Shown: positions 20,841 to 33,886, numbered from the stretch's first letter. The stretch is DNA of 64,000 bases from Chelydra serpentina (GCA_037349315.1 JBAIAC010000040.1:19659501-19723500); one strand, 5' to 3'. Program-made: numbers and translations. Notes: generated from the sequence alone by a model not told the origin.

Positions 20841-23800
20841 GAAGGCAAGGACGAGAAACTTGCAAAGTGATGAGGAAGAAGGAGTTCTTGCCCTCCTGCT
20901 CTTAGCCTTCACATTCAGGGGCGCCGAATTTGCTCACTGAGTTGGAACCCTGTGACATGTAGGAACAGAAAGATTTGCTTCTTTTTGCTACAAACACCTG
21001 TGAGGCTTGAAAGCTGGAAAAGAGGCGGACCCATTTCAAACAGGGATGGTGAAAAGAACTTGATGAAAGAAGGCCTAGTGGTGTGATATTGGTTACTTGC
21101 AACACAATGGATGGGTTTCCACGGGAAACAACCAAAGCTGCAAGAAAGAATTGGGAGCGGGGAAATATGGCCTCACTGTCAGTTCCTGGAGCGGTACATA
21201 ACGGAACATGACAGGAACAAAGACAGGCTGACGGCATGAGGAGCATCTGTATTTCAAAGAAGGAATTTGTTCAACATAGCAGAGTACACTGAAAACTTCA
21301 AACAATCCGAGCTCATGATAAACAAATGGCACTGATAGAAGCAGTTAAAGTAGTGCAAGAACCAACAAGCTTTACGGGAGGAATAGCAGATGTGGAGTGG
21401 AGCAGAAGTCTTTTGGAGGAGAAATAAAACCCAGGCTCTAATAATTCATGACCATTAAATAAGCTGTGCAAATCATAAGTGATCAACAATGCATGGGAAA
21501 TGTCATCTCTTTCGCCATTTGTGAATGGCCGAAGCTTGTCTCAGATTTGTTTGTGAGGTGAAGATATTTGGCAAATAATGTTGATGACTGATTCTTGAGC
21601 TGCAGCTGGTTTCCACCCTGCAATGTTCAAAATTCACTAAGTGGGAGCTGTTTGGCCTGGTGAGCTGGTGGGATCCTGTTCACCTGGTGGAGGTGTAAAA
21701 CTTGGGATCCGGTTTCCTGGAGTGAATACTTGTGATTATTCATTTGAAATTCGCTTTCTGTGAATATTTGTTTAAAGTGCACGGTTTCTGTCAAATCCGC
21801 TCCCTAGGGTAGCCATGAAACATGAACACCATTGGGGCCAAAACAAATCCACAGAACAGCGCGCATAAACGCTGATGGATATTGTTTGCACCATTTATGC
21901 AGCTTATTGTTAATATAATGGGCCCATCAACTAGTAAGAGAATCCCCAGACAATGAGTTCAGGCAGCCTTGGCAGAGACTCTTGAAAACGGGTCTCTGCA
22001 AACGCGGTCTGTGCCAGCCCTGGCAATCTAGCTGGTGCTGGTGCTCAGAGCACAGGGCTGGGCTGACAATGCAGTCACTAGCAAGAGGCGTGGTTCAGTG
22101 ATTTGACAAGAAACAAAGATTTAAGTTGATTTTAATGGTGCTGCTTTTGGCCTGGGTGCCAACAAGGAGATGTTAAATGTTTTAAAATTGATATTGAAAA
22201 TGCAAGTTTTGAATTAGCTGCTGCTGACGGATCCTGCTCACCAAGTGGCACAGAGTGGCACCTGTCAGAGCAGATGTTTGTGTCTTTGCTGAACACAACC
22301 ATGGGAGATTGTGCTTCCTGAACACAAAGCTACTTGGTCCCGACCCCAACCTGCGGAGAACAAACAGCCCACTGTTTCCACAACTGACTGTGACGATTTC
22401 TATGGCTAGGGACTCACTGAACTATGATAAAATAGGAAGGATATTAATCAAATTCTCCTTGAGAATTGAGAAATGTCAAAGCCTCTAAGATATAGTGTCT
22501 CAGCTGCAGCGCATTCATCCTTCTAACAGCTATAACGTCCTTAGCATCTTTTGCATGAGGATCTCCAAGCAGTTTAGACTGCATGCTACTAAAACAGTAG
22601 CAGTGCATCATTAATGCTGAGCGTGCATTCATTCCAATGTAAAGGAACTGCTGCAGCAACGAAGAGTGATACGTCCAGGTTTAGATTCCACAAGGGATAG
22701 AGGATGATAAGCTAAGACCTGCATGCAGTACGACCAGAAGACCATCATCACTCAGAATAATTTTGACTTCTGCAATTTCAGTGCTTGACGTTGTAACCTT
22801 AATGTTGCATTGCTGTTAGCTGGGATATACACTTTCTGTGTTTGAACGTCTATATTTTTTACATTTTGTTTTGAAAAGAAAATCAAAAATATCACCTGGC
22901 TCAGCACAGCTGTTGGATTCCCCAACGGAGCTTGTGCATTCTTTGAACTCACAAGTGTGTACATCAGTGTGCTAAACTAGTTGTGCACTTAACTACCTTC
23001 ACTCTTGCCTGTGCGTATATGTTTGTGTGTGCATCTGCAGAATTAAGGACAGGTTTTGCTCTAGATGCTCAATATGCAATTTCCAGTTAGCCACATCTTT
23101 GTTAAATCAAATTCAATTTCTTAACAAGGCACTCATGTAAGATCTTCAGTGAAGACTGAGTTAGGATGCATCTGCTTTGGAGGGTTATGGGAGATATTTA
23201 ACTGTACAATAGCTTTTGTTTCCTGGTGAGGTTAGTCTAACCTTTATTCTGTTGTATCTATTAGGAGGAATAGCCTGTACCAAGGACATTCATTCTCTCA
23301 AGGCAGTCAGACTGGCCAGTAACATTCTGCAAATTGCTGAATTCTGTGTTTTTTATAAATCTGATGCACAAACTGAGATTTCTCAGCTATCACCTGGAGC
23401 TTCCAATGTAGCAAGGCCTGTTTCCCTCCCCCACTTGCTGGCGTGCAGATCCCTTGGAGCATGCCAGCACTAAAAGCTCCAACATTTCCAGTAGATACCG
23501 TCCATCTACTGCATTAACAAATCTAAAATGCCTGACTTAAATCATAGTTTTCACCTAGCTAGAGACAGGGCCCAACCTTCTTAGGGAGTAGGAGGTGATA
23601 GCTGGAAGTCGCTTTGCCCTTACTCATTCAAGGATCATAATTACTGCATCCAGTTCCGTCCACAAGTTCTGTACCACTTTTTTTTTTTATGGCTCCACCA
23701 GGCCATCTATCTCGGGTACAGAGACCACACTCACTCCTGTTTGATTTTTCTTCTTCTTCTTTTCAATTCCCAAGTCAGCTCTAGTTCAGTGGGTAGATTT

Positions 23801-23937
23801 ATTACTGCTCCTCTATGCTCCCTGGCTTCATGCCATGGAAAGGAAAATACTAGTTTGTACAAAGTTCTAAATAAAAGGCAACTTAGTCCCTCAACTACAC
23901 TCGTCCTCTATTGGGAGAGGGTTGTACATAGTACATA

Positions 23938-23940
<3 letters not shown>
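20841..23940. other. Single-copy stretch without recognisable gene or repeat
   Basis: About 3.1 kb with small open frames only (none above 114 codons) and no detectable repeat family. A run of eight or nine T bases lies near 23680. Confidence 0.2.

Positions 23941-23971
<31 letters not shown>
23941..23971. repeat. (GT)n microsatellite
   Basis: Fifteen uninterrupted GT units followed by imperfect GCACGTGCGCGTGTG. Confidence 0.96.
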
Positions 23972-23972
<1 letters not shown>

Positions 23973-24439
23973 ACGTGCGCGTGTGGGTGGTATAGGAATG
24001 TAAAATCTTTTAATTTCAAGGTCACCCTTTTTAAAGCAATTGGCCAGACCCTGGAAGTACGGTAATGTTGCTCCAGTACTCCTGTACTGCGGGATTAGTC
24101 ATTATAATAAGGTGCCCATAATCACACAAAAGGAGGCTGCTAAGAGGTGGGATGAGTATGAAGCATCAGGAATCTGTTTGAGCAAATGGAGCTAAATACT
24201 GTGCTGGGGTACAAAGCCTTTCGTCTCCCGAGCCCCAGTTCAAGTCTGGCCCATGTTGGGGTTACTGGGAGTGTTACCAGCACAGGGCTGTTCAGTAGCT
24301 TTTGGGAAATGAGAGGGTGGGTCTCCGTCCAGTTCCTAGGTGACATCACAGACGTCAGGCTCACAGTTGGCACTCACTTGGGACAAATCATGGGCTTTTC
24401 TGTGCACTGGCAATTTCCAACAAGCGGGAAAATGATGTT

Positions 24440-24795
24440 TCGAGTTGACCCCAAAATGAAATTCTTCAAAATTTTCAGTGAATGAAAACGTTGAAAAAAC
24501 CCCTCATTGTTTTGGGTCAAATGATTTTGAGCATTTTAAACATTTGTTAACAAAACCAAAGGAAATTTCTAAATGAAAAGTCATTTCAAATTGAAAAAAT
24601 CTGCACATTTTGTTTAAAAAATATCAGAACAAAATATTTTGATTGTTTACTGAATTTTCTTTTTAGATTTTTTTTTTTGACCAACACCCTTCACTGAAAT
24701 CGACACTTTCTTGCAAAATATTCGGGTCACCCTGAATCTGCATTTTTTGACCACGAAATGTTTTGGTCGAAAAAGGTGCCCCAGCTCTACCATGA
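24440..24795. repeat. AT-rich dispersed repeat (AGAGCTGG...GAAAA family)
   Basis: The right end, read inverted, starts GGTAGAGCTGGGGCACC and continues into TTTTTCGACCAAAACATTT. The interior is a chain of GAAA/TTTC words with local self-complementarity. It resembles the copies at 32205, 39444, 45278 and 46009. The left boundary is uncertain. Confidence 0.5.
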
Positions 24796-25034
24796 AGCAG
24801 GTAGACCCAGCAGGGAGACCCAGGACAGAACCATGGCTCTGGACGCCCAGCTCCTCTTTCGCCCTCAAAAGCAGACTGTCCCCGGAGGAGCTGCAGTGAC
24901 GTGTGGGAACATGCATGGAATGGCCGGTGCTGTACCTGTCTGTGAACACTTCTGTAGGCTGAGCAAAGGGCACAGAGCAGAGGCTCCTTCCATTTCCTCC
25001 CACGAGCAAATTGTGTGCCAGCCACCTTCCCATC

Positions 25035-25175
25035 CCCTGCATTTGAGGAACTTCCTGCAGCATCCCCCAATCCTCTCCTTCATGCCAGGGACACCTTATG
25101 CCCCCAGTTCCCTCCTTTCCTCCATGCCAGGGTCCCCCATTTTCCCCTCATGCCAATGGCTCTGTGTCCCCCCCT
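25035..25175. repeat. Degenerate C-rich tandem repeat around CATGCCAGGG
   Basis: The words CTTCATGCCAGGGACACC (25079), CTCCATGCCAGGGTCCCCC (25120) and CTCATGCCAATGGCTC (25147) recur with about 27-41 bp spacing and C-rich spacers. It is a decayed short tandem array. Overlapping open frames of 138 and 159 codons here follow from the composition. Confidence 0.5.
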
Positions 25176-25929
25176 TCCTCTGTGGTTTTAAAGGCTACAT
25201 TGGATGGTATATCTACAAACACATGTATCTCTCTTAGCTGTAGCTTTAAATTTTTCTGGCCCAATTCTAAGTTTTCTTTTGCTTTAAATATTTAATCCAA
25301 AAGACCTGTCAGTTCCTCCTCCCAGAGATATAGTAGCTCTGGGCTTCAAGTATAAATCTATGTTTCCAAGAATAAGTAGAGTCTAGAATGCACACAGTGT
25401 TCAGGACCAAGCGTTCTGCCCAGATGTTGAGTGTGTCCCTCTGGAGGAAACCACTCCACCCTGGCTGGTTAGGAAATGCACAGCCTGTACTGAAGCCCTC
25501 TTGACAGGTTATTTTGAGGAGAATAATGGGGTCCTGTTGTTTCACCATGGACGGTTTTCTTTGGCTGATGGATCCCTTCTTGAGTCAAGATATTGAGAAG
25601 AGGACATCATTGATCTAAGCAGGTTGTCAGTGAAGGAAAAGTTGTAATTGCCGTGGTAGTTTCACTGTAACATACCAGCCTTGAAGGGAAATTAAAGTTT
25701 GTAGCTAATGGGGTTGTATGATTCTTCAACCTTTGATGTATTGAATCTAGAGTGCCCTGTAGAATACTGATTCGATGCACAAAGGATCATTTTTTAACAG
25801 ATGCTGTATGTCCAGTTTCCTCGGATCTAATTCTTTTTCGAACCCAATATGCAGTATCTGTGGTGGGGAATATCCCTATGGGAAAGGAATTGTGAACAAC
25901 GCCCGCAGATGGTATCTATTTAGCCAAAC

Positions 25930-26257
25930 CAGTATTTCTCAACCTTTCCAGGTTTGCGACCTGTTATTTGACGTTCAACATTTTTTTTACCCCCTTTAAG
26001 TTTACTGTACAAGGAAGAGTCAAACACGTATGAACGATAACAACGATACGCCTATATAATGGGTTTGTGGGCGTGTTTCAAGGGGTTGACAGAGAACACT
26101 TGCCTGTGAAGTGTAAGGGCATGAGGGGAGTGGGGAGTGAGATTCTCTTTCCTTTAGACTACAATACAATTTTCAGTGCCTCACAATCCCCCCCCCTCCC
26201 CCGCCGCCTATTGCCTTTTGTGACCCCCTTGTGAGCCCCTCTGACTGAGAAACACTG
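25930..26257. mobile_element. hAT-type non-autonomous element (328 bp)
   Basis: The left end CAGTATTTCTCAACC matches the inverted right end (CAGTGTTTCTCA) at 11 of the first 12 positions. Internal phrases such as TTTGCGACCTG and TGTGACCCCCTTGTGAGCCC are typical of hAT short elements that start CAGTGxTTCTCAA. No convincing 8-bp duplication remains (AGCCAAAC against ATGAGAAT), so it is older or the flank has changed. Confidence 0.8.
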
Positions 26258-26869
26258 ATGAGAATGGAATTCAGAGACCAAAGAGGAATAAAATACAAGA
26301 ATCAGAAAGAAAATGCATGTCAAATCCCCCGGCCTCGAGGCAGGGGAGAGGGGATATGCTATGAGCATGGCTGCAATGCCTGGGTACCAGAAAGAACCTG
26401 TTGGCTCTTCAGGCCAGGAGTCCGCTGACTGAACTCTCAGGATGCCAGGGTGTTCTCATTTCACACTGGGCATGAGGGCAGGGGCAATCAAACATTGGTT
26501 TGGCAGATTGATTGCTTTCAAAATGGCGGCTACTTGACGCTGAGGAGAGGTTTGGAATGTTCCAGAGTCGCCGGCTCAGTGAGCAGAGAGCAGAGGAGGT
26601 CCATGGCAAATGCAGTCCATCACAGGGATACCACTGCCACCACCTCAGAGCGCCAGACAGATGAATTCAGATACAGACCAGATCCTCAGCGGCTGTAAAC
26701 CGGCTTAGCTCCAAGCGCCAGGTGCACGTGAAGTAGTTTATGCTTAGAGCACTCTGCTTTCACACTGTATCTGATGCTGCCAGATTCGTTCAGAGAGAAT
26801 CTGAATTTAACACAAGAAGCAGCAGTTTGAAGCTCGTGAATTCAGCGTCAGTGTGAGTGCTGGTCGCGG

Positions 26870-27780
26870 CTCAGGCTACAATGTGTCATGCTGCTGCTTG
26901 GACATGATTACCTTAAAGAAGCAATTAGCAATCTTTTTAAGCCCGATTGCCAGCTCCCTCATTAATCACTTGCAGTTGTAAAATAGAAATCTGCAAAACA
27001 ATTGGTCCCAAATGACCACTAAACAAAAATGTTAACAACACTCAGCCTTTTTTGTTTTTAGAAACCAGGTTAGGTGAAGCGCTTTGGTCATCACAGAGCT
27101 GAGTTCTGTGCAGGACTGACTCTGCTGAGCATGTCTCCTAGGGAAGGGGAGGGTTGTGTATTCACTGAAAACTATTCACTACCCTGATGTCTCACTGCCT
27201 GCATCTCACAAGGTTTTGGCTTTCCAAGCAGCCTCCCATTCTAGCAGGCAGCCCAGGCGATATATCTTACGATGCTTTCACAAAGACGCTCTAATTCTGT
27301 GTTAGGAAGATGCTCTCTCTAATTACTTCAGCTAATTAGCTCTTCACAGCCACCTCAGATTAAACAGACGGGAGAAGAAGCCCATGAGGACATTTCACTG
27401 TCTTTGCCCACCTCCGTCCAGCCCGTTAATGACTCCTCGCTAGGTGACCCTTGCATTGTGGGTGAGGGTAGAGGCTTATCTTGCTACACTCTAGGTCAGT
27501 TCAAACACCGGAGCTCCTAAATCCCTGCTGAGGACAGCAGGCAATTTAGACCTGAGTGCAGCAACTAATTAAATCAATATGAGATAATGAACAGCAATTA
27601 GAGGTCCAGCTAGGCACATCTTCTCTTGTAAATACTGTTTCTCTCCCAACGGGAAGCTCTTTTTTAATAATCTGTTTGTGTTTCATTTCCAGGAGCCATA
27701 ATTCCCCAAAGAAGCAATTTGGGGAAGTGATTTGTTTGTCTGTATAATTGCCAAAGCATTTAGTTAGACTTGTTTGTTTT
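26870..27780. promoter_or_regulatory. Homeodomain-site-rich single-copy block, candidate enhancer cluster
   Basis: Single-copy sequence with repeated TAAT-core words: GCAATTAGCA (26921), CATTAATCAC (about 26961), TAATTACTTC (27320), CTAATTAGC (27332), CTAATTAAAT (27565) and CAATTAGAGG (about 27595). Repeat similarity is absent. This is the most enhancer-like stretch in the window by eye. No gene or exon is seen in it. Function is inferred only from motif density. Confidence 0.35.
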
Positions 27781-27874
27781 TCTTAGCTCCTGTTACTCCC
27801 AGAAAGAAACAGTGCACTTATTTCGTTAGTAGCTTAGTTCCCGTCAGACTCCTTGGTGTTTTGCGCGTCACAAA

Positions 27875-27937
27875 GGACCTGATCGAAGGCCCACTGAAGT
27901 CAAGGGGAGTCTTTCCAACAGCTTTTGGCTCAGGCTT
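27875..27937. repeat. Short relic of an amniote fold-back repeat (GAAGTCAAGGGGAGTCTTT type)
   Basis: CCTGATCGAAGGCCCACTG followed by AAGTCAAGGGGAGTCTTTCC matches the well-known amniote repeat whose arms read CCTGATCCAAAGCCC, with GGCTCAGGC as the shortened opposite arm. Confidence 0.5.
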
Positions 27938-28049
27938 ATCGTTTGGAGGGTGGCACCTTCAGAAGAGACAGCCCCTTCCGGATCAGTAGGTTCCTGGCCA
28001 GCAACAAAGACAAAAGAAATGTACTTGCTCCAAGGGGTAGTGATGAGTC

Positions 28050-28660
28050 TTATGGAACAGAGGAACTGACCAAATAGGTCAGATCAGGTGTTCCATCTAG
28101 TCCAGGGTCTGGTCTCTGACAAGGCCCTACCAACAGATGTTTTCCGGGCAGGCTATGGGAATTTTCCTCCTAATTGTCAGTGGTTGGCTCTGAAATCTGA
28201 AGACTTCTCCTGTATTTGTGTCCTATATAATGTGCTGTGGATGTTTTCATGATGCCTATAAATGCCTAATCCTCTCCTGAACTCTGCTCTGCTCTTGCTT
28301 TCAGTGATATCTGGTGACAGTGAGTTCCACAGGTTGATTTTGTGTTGTGTAAAAAATTTCCCTTTAGTGGATTACAATTGTGGCATTTCATGGGATATTC
28401 CCTTGTTCCTGTCTTATAAGAACAGCTAAAATAGAGCCCCCTCACAAATACTATCTCTGGCTATCTCTGTCCCATTTATTGGGTACACCCTCACGTTCCT
28501 TGCTATTCATCTCTTCTCTCAACTAAGTAGGCTTTTCACTCTCTCCTCAGATAGGCGACTTTCCAGCCCTCTCATCATTTTCACTGACTCTCCCTTGACT
28601 GCTACCTTTTTTTCGGTGGTGGGGTGACCAGCGCTGACCACACTGTCCTGGTGAGTGTTT
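28050..28660 (-). mobile_element. Old CR1-like LINE copy (minus strand)
   Basis: The sequence parallels the better-preserved copy at 57592-58480. Shared blocks include CCATCTAGTCCAGGGTCTGG, GAGTTCCACAGGTTGATTTT, GTGTTGTGTAAAAAATTTCC and CTCCTCAGATAGG. Many small gaps and substitutions make it older than the other CR1 copies. It is transcriptionally reversed relative to the window. Confidence 0.7.
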
Positions 28661-28858
28661 CCATCAGTTTCTAGCCCAGCAGCAGTCTCTGGGTCTGTGG
28701 ACCCTCCTCGGAGCCTTGCTGCTGCTCGCTGGGTAGACATCTCCTGTGTGGCCTTGAGCTGACTTCGTGGTCCTTGGTGGAGTTTCTTTTCATGTTTTAA
28801 GGCCAGGTGTGGTGCTGATTTTACAGCCAGTTAATGACACGAACATGAATGTCTTGTG

Positions 28859-28990
28859 GTGAAATGCACCCCTGGGCAGAGAGCCAGTCCTCCAGGCTGA
28901 AGCAGGACTTAAATCCCACAAGCCCTAGGTCTCACTTACATGGCACCTAACTAGGCTTTGTGCTGGCGCTCTGCCCGGGGGTGAATTTCT
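28859..28990. repeat. Fold-back element with 28-30-bp arms
   Basis: The left arm (28859-28888, containing GAAATGCACCCCTGGGCAGA) pairs with the right arm (28962-28990, containing CTCTGCCCGGGGGTGAATTT) with few mismatches. The loop is about 73 bp. A partial relative lies at 58500-58565. This is an old amniote family of unknown transposition class. Confidence 0.7.
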
Positions 28991-31900
28991 GCCTCTGGGA
29001 ACTGAGGCCCATGGTTCCTCTCCTCTTTATGTGGCTGCACTGACCAGACAAACCCCTGCAAGCGGAGCACACGTTGCTATTGTACGGCAGTGTCGCTAGC
29101 CACTCCTGAACAGACTGCTCGCCACCATCCAGTCGGATTAAATTGCAATAACCTTTCAAATTAAACCAAGCTCCTTGTTTATTAGCAGTTAAATGCTTCC
29201 CTGAGTCTTTGAGCTATGGCAGGACACAGGACACTTTGTATACAATCACATAATTGGAGAGCTATTGCTTGTTTAGCTTTGAGCCAATTAAACGGCAGCC
29301 AGGTTATAGTCCATGTACATCTTAAATATGGCTCTAAACACTTTCTGCAGGGATTAGTTATTATTTAATTCAGCTGCGCTGCAGACTCTGTGCTGTGCCA
29401 GGCATTGCTTCTGAGAGACACCAAGTGGAAAGGTTTTGTATCTTTCCTGTGTGGCGGGAGATCAGGAAAAGGCGGGGACCTGGACGCGGCCCTGGGGAGT
29501 TCTAGCGGTTGGCTTATTGCTGGGTCACTTGAGGATGGGGGGTTTGCAGTCATACATGGTACCCGCCACTATCTCTCTGTGAGACGGTCTGTATTCCGCC
29601 CCACATGCCAGCCCAGTGCTGGGGTGCACTTAGAATCGAGCCCCATGTCGGAAATCGTGACCTGGGTGGAAAACGTGAACTTTTCATTCAGGACATTTTT
29701 GTCCAAATGTTTTTCAGGTTTTACTGTATTAAAAACCCAAATCAAAACCAAACTCTCTTCAGAAGATTCCTGTCAAGCAACAGCATCTGTGTGGCGGCTC
29801 TCCGTGGCCAAGGCTTCCTCCTTCCCCCCGGCTCCTCACCTTTCCCACTGGCATTGAACCACCGAGTAAACGATCAGCAAGGATAGCGTAAAGACCACTG
29901 GTGACAAAGGTAGCTGAGCACACACACAGACTCTCCCTCTCCTTAGGGAGAGCTTGGGATAGTTCTTCCTCTCTCAGCAGTGCTCACAATCCAGGCAACC
30001 CTTTCTGGGGAGTGAGGTTTTACTCTGTGGGTTCAACTCACAAAATTGCCCTGACTGGGTCCAGGTTTCCCTGGTTGCCTCCTCGACAAACAGTGTTTTA
30101 ACCACCCACTCTCCACACCCCAGCCCGGAGCTGAAACTTCATGTGCAAACACAACGGGCAGCACAACCGAGGGACTCTTGTGTACTTACTGGAACGTGGC
30201 AGCACTGACTCAAACAGTCTCCCAATCACGGCACCTATGAAGACGCTTTACACAAATAACGTCACTAGTGTAAAAATGTCACTAGTATAATAACGTCACT
30301 AGTGAATTTACCCTGCCTGGCACCTCCTCCATACACATCATAGAGTTGCAAGCAGGGCAAAACACACAGGCAGACAGGCTACTTTTGATAAGAAGAGATG
30401 AGCGAATAATTTGCAATAAATAATTTGTCAGGAGAAATTTAACCCCTTTGACTGGAGTATCTGTGAGCAGCTTGCAATTTCCTTGCATTTATCTGTCACT
30501 TGTATTTATCCAAAAAACAATATTTCAGACTTTTCACTCCATGGACTAGTCACGGACATCTGGAATTCAAGCTGCATTGCTCAGCTGTGGTTGGTTTGAG
30601 ACATCACATGGTATCGTTTGGGTATCGTTTGGGTCACCACCAGCACAAACCCACATGGAAATGTAGCATTTGGATTCCAGGAACACGTGTGCCATTCAGA
30701 CTTGAGCACACACATGTCCCTGGAAAGTGAACACCCCCCAGGAAACAAGCATGGACAAGACAAACCGAGTTAGAATTCACAAGCAATGGTACGGAAGATG
30801 TTTCACCTTGTTTGTCCGACTCTGCGGTTAAGCCTAGCAGGCTAAACTCCTTTATCTGCTTGGTGTTGTTTCTAAACGCTGCCCCTCAGTCATGTCCTTT
30901 AAGGTAATGGTGCCTGATCCAGATGAAGCCGGGCCCCATGGCTACTGGTCAATGGAACCTGCTTGGGTAGCCCAGACACTGAGTCTCCGATGGCTAAATG
31001 CCATCCCATGGGGGAAGTCCCCTCATTCCAGCGGCACTCAACACATGCACCATATACAGGCCTTACACATCCCTGAAGTTGCAGCACACGGACCCAGCAT
31101 GGGGAGCTCTCAGCCCACCAACCAAGGAGAGGGAGCATTTAGCAGAGCCATCCTCCCCCTCAGTCCCCCTTACTTTAACCCCTGGTACACCCCTCCCTTC
31201 ACCTCCCATGGAGACTCTATTCCCCTGATAGAGAACAAACAGAGCAATCTCAGGGCACCCTCCCCCAGTGCCCTCCTCTATCTTAGCCCAGACATAGGGC
31301 CTCTCCTAGGGGCCTAGATACCAGTCATCAGAGGAAGTGATTTAGCAAGGCTGCTGCCCGCATTGGCTGGTGGGCTCGGCCCTCAGTGACTGGTGTGTGC
31401 AGGAGACACGGTCACACCGCCACCCAGCCACCCCGGAGACAACCTCTGCAGCATCTTCCCATTGAAACCTTCAGCCAGGTGAGGGACAGCCTCCACTCCC
31501 ATGTGCTGAAGCTGCTCTTTCATCCTTTGCCCTGAGCATTGTATTGACGGAGCCAGCAAGGTCAGGCAGGATAACTGGGGGCAGAATGGGCCTGACCCCT
31601 CCGCACGCCCTACGGCTCCGTGTCCGGTGTGAGGGGGATGCGGTGCACTGCCATGTGTCTGCCAACAGCTTTCTGCAGGCTGCTGGGAACTGCTCCCCGG
31701 CAGCAAGGGAAGTACCAACTGTGCTACATTAGTCTGACACGTATCCAGAACGCCGCCTTTCCAGGGCCGGGGTGTTTTCAGCTGCCCCTGGTAGCTCCTG
31801 GCTCTTGCTCACACTGACCCCAGCTTTATTTCTAAGCCAGATTCAAGTCACATTTGCTGCGTGGTTGCTGAAATGTGCTCAGCGGCTCAGGTGGAAATCC

Positions 31901-32204
31901 TGCGTTGGGGAGGGGACATTCAGAGCCAGCTGAGCTAGCTGCAGACCTGACCAAAGCTTCCGTCCAAATGCCCCATGTTTGCCCCCAGGAACTGCAGGGC
32001 TGGAGACACAATTCATTCTGCTGGAGATGGGTAAAGCAGCCGTTGTCCCGCTAGCAAAGCAACGGTACTGAACTACCTGGCCCTCCACTCAGGTGTGCAA
32101 GGAACAGTCAGCCACACATTTCACCAACAAAATTCACCATCAGGATACGATCAAAGATGGAGATTTTTCAGCTTAAAAATAAAACTATCATAAAGTTATG
32201 AGTG
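28991..32204. other. Single-copy stretch; AT-rich part 29160-29400 possibly conserved
   Basis: About 3.2 kb with no gene or large repeat recognised. The segment 29160-29400 is AT-rich with CCAATTAAAC and ATTAGTTATTATTTAATTC, again enhancer-like in texture. An 11-bp word GGTATCGTTTG is doubled at about 30609-30630. The short CGTCACTAGT repeat is listed separately. Confidence 0.2.
30255..30305. repeat. Three-fold short repeat of GTCACTAGT
   Basis: AACGTCACTAGTGTAA, AATGTCACTAGTATAA and AACGTCACTAGTGAAT follow one another with 18-21-bp spacing. Two of the three carry the ACGTCA half-site of cAMP-response elements. It may be a simple tandem duplication. Confidence 0.75.
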
Positions 32205-32585
32205 GAGCTGAATGAATAATGGACTTTTTAGTTCAAGTCTGAACTGAAAAATCTGGAAAAAATATCTGTTTTGATTTGAACCGAAAGAAATTTTCTCACT
32301 GAATCAAAAAATAATCATTTTGAGTTGACTGAAATGTTTCAGTTGATTCAAAATGCAAAATTTTAGTGTGTTTTATTTATTTTTGTCCATTTTGAGTGTT
32401 TCCCAAACTTTTACGTGTGTGTGTGTATTTTTTAATTGGCCAAATTTGCAATGGAAACAGTTTTTTGAAATGAAAAAATCAAAATGAAACATTTTAACTC
32501 TTTTGAAATTTTGGTTTTGAACCAAAACTATTAATCAGATAGGAGCCTGAAAAACAATTCACTGAAAACATGTCACCCATCTCTG
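32205..32585. repeat. AT-rich dispersed repeat (GAAATGTTTC type)
   Basis: A 380-bp chain of TTTTGA/TCAAAA words with many partial palindromes, such as GAAATGTTTCAGTTGATTC and GAAATTTTGGTTTTGAACC. It resembles the copies near 39444 and 46009. A short GT run lies at about 32416-32427. Ends are uncertain. Confidence 0.5.
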
Positions 32586-33886
32586 GTTACGAGCACCTGG
32601 AAATGGCTTGTCACGGCAACATTTGTCATCTGGGCAGCTCCATTACACACATGCGCACACACAGACAGAGCAGGTCTCTATCAGCATACACACATGACAG
32701 AGTGCCCTGGTGCTGCTGGGAACCCAGACTCGGGGTAATTAACTCCTCGGCATAGCCATTGACCGTGGCTGTTTCGCTGACATGAATGGCCCATCGGGGG
32801 GACACACTGGCTAAGTTGGCAGTGCAGAAGTGCATGCCTGCTGTCTGTAATTGGCAATTTTAGGAGCAGTGAGGTGGTTAATACCCTATTCTCCGGCCTC
32901 TGTGTTGCATTAACCTCCTCTCCTTTGGTGATTTTTGAAGGGAAGGTTCTATGGACATTGTGTACGTTCTGTCAGTGTAAAATTAAAGGGCTGTGTAGCT
33001 TGAAGTCATAAGTTAAACTGGAGAAAAACAAGCTGTTCTGCGGATTCCCAGAAACTCAAGATGTAGTGCTGAGAGGAGCCACAATCACCGTAACACTAGA
33101 CTTGATTTGTGTGGACAAAGTATTCGCTTCTCAGACCCAATTTCAACTGACAGAGATATTATTCCCTGGGGAACCCACAGCTCTGTGCACTCCACAATGC
33201 CAGATCAGAATTATAATTGTAACATGTATTTATGAGGCTGGAAGCTCACTTTTAGGTCAATGATTGCTTTTATTCTTTGTTCCCCCTCAATAAGGTTTCA
33301 GAGTCCATATCTAGAAAAGATACATAGCGCCACGACACAAATACAGCAGACCCGAGAACGGCTGCACACAGTGACGGATGGAGAGACACAGACAGAGGCA
33401 GGGACTGCAGAAAACAGCCTGCAGAACACACCCGCAGAAGTGTGGCATCTCCCTGGGTCAATTCAGCCTTGCGCACATTAGCCTCGGGCCTCAGAAAAAT
33501 CAATTAAAGTCACAGAAGGAAGCTAGAAATACTAGCAAGGAGAAAAGCAGTATCTTTCTGAACCCAATTAGAGCTGCTGCTTGCAGGGTTGTTATCCTAG
33601 CTGGCCTCCCAGGGTCTCCACCACTGCTGGGGAACCACCGCTAGTCAGACAGTAAAGATGGCAGAGCAGGGGGCATCCAGCCTAACAAGCCAAGCGCTTT
33701 GAACACTTTCCCAGAGTGTGAGCTGCAGGGAGCCACTCACCGTGTGCTGCTCCCCAGCAGCTCCCCCAGGGGTAAAGGCATGTTCGCTGGATCCAGGAAT
33801 ATCTGTCCTGCAAGGGGCTTGGCAATGTCCCCATGGTTAGGAACGGGGCTATAGCCCGTCAAATGCCGTGACACGGCCCCTTCAGG
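32586..33886. other. Single-copy stretch without recognisable gene
   Basis: About 1.3 kb. No repeat, RNA gene or exon is recognised; the frames are short. Confidence 0.2.

Noticed and set aside
24186..24300. Possible tRNA-derived SINE around CCCCAGTTCAAGTCTGG
   Set aside because: Only a B-box-like word is visible, with no A box at the right distance, core or tail.
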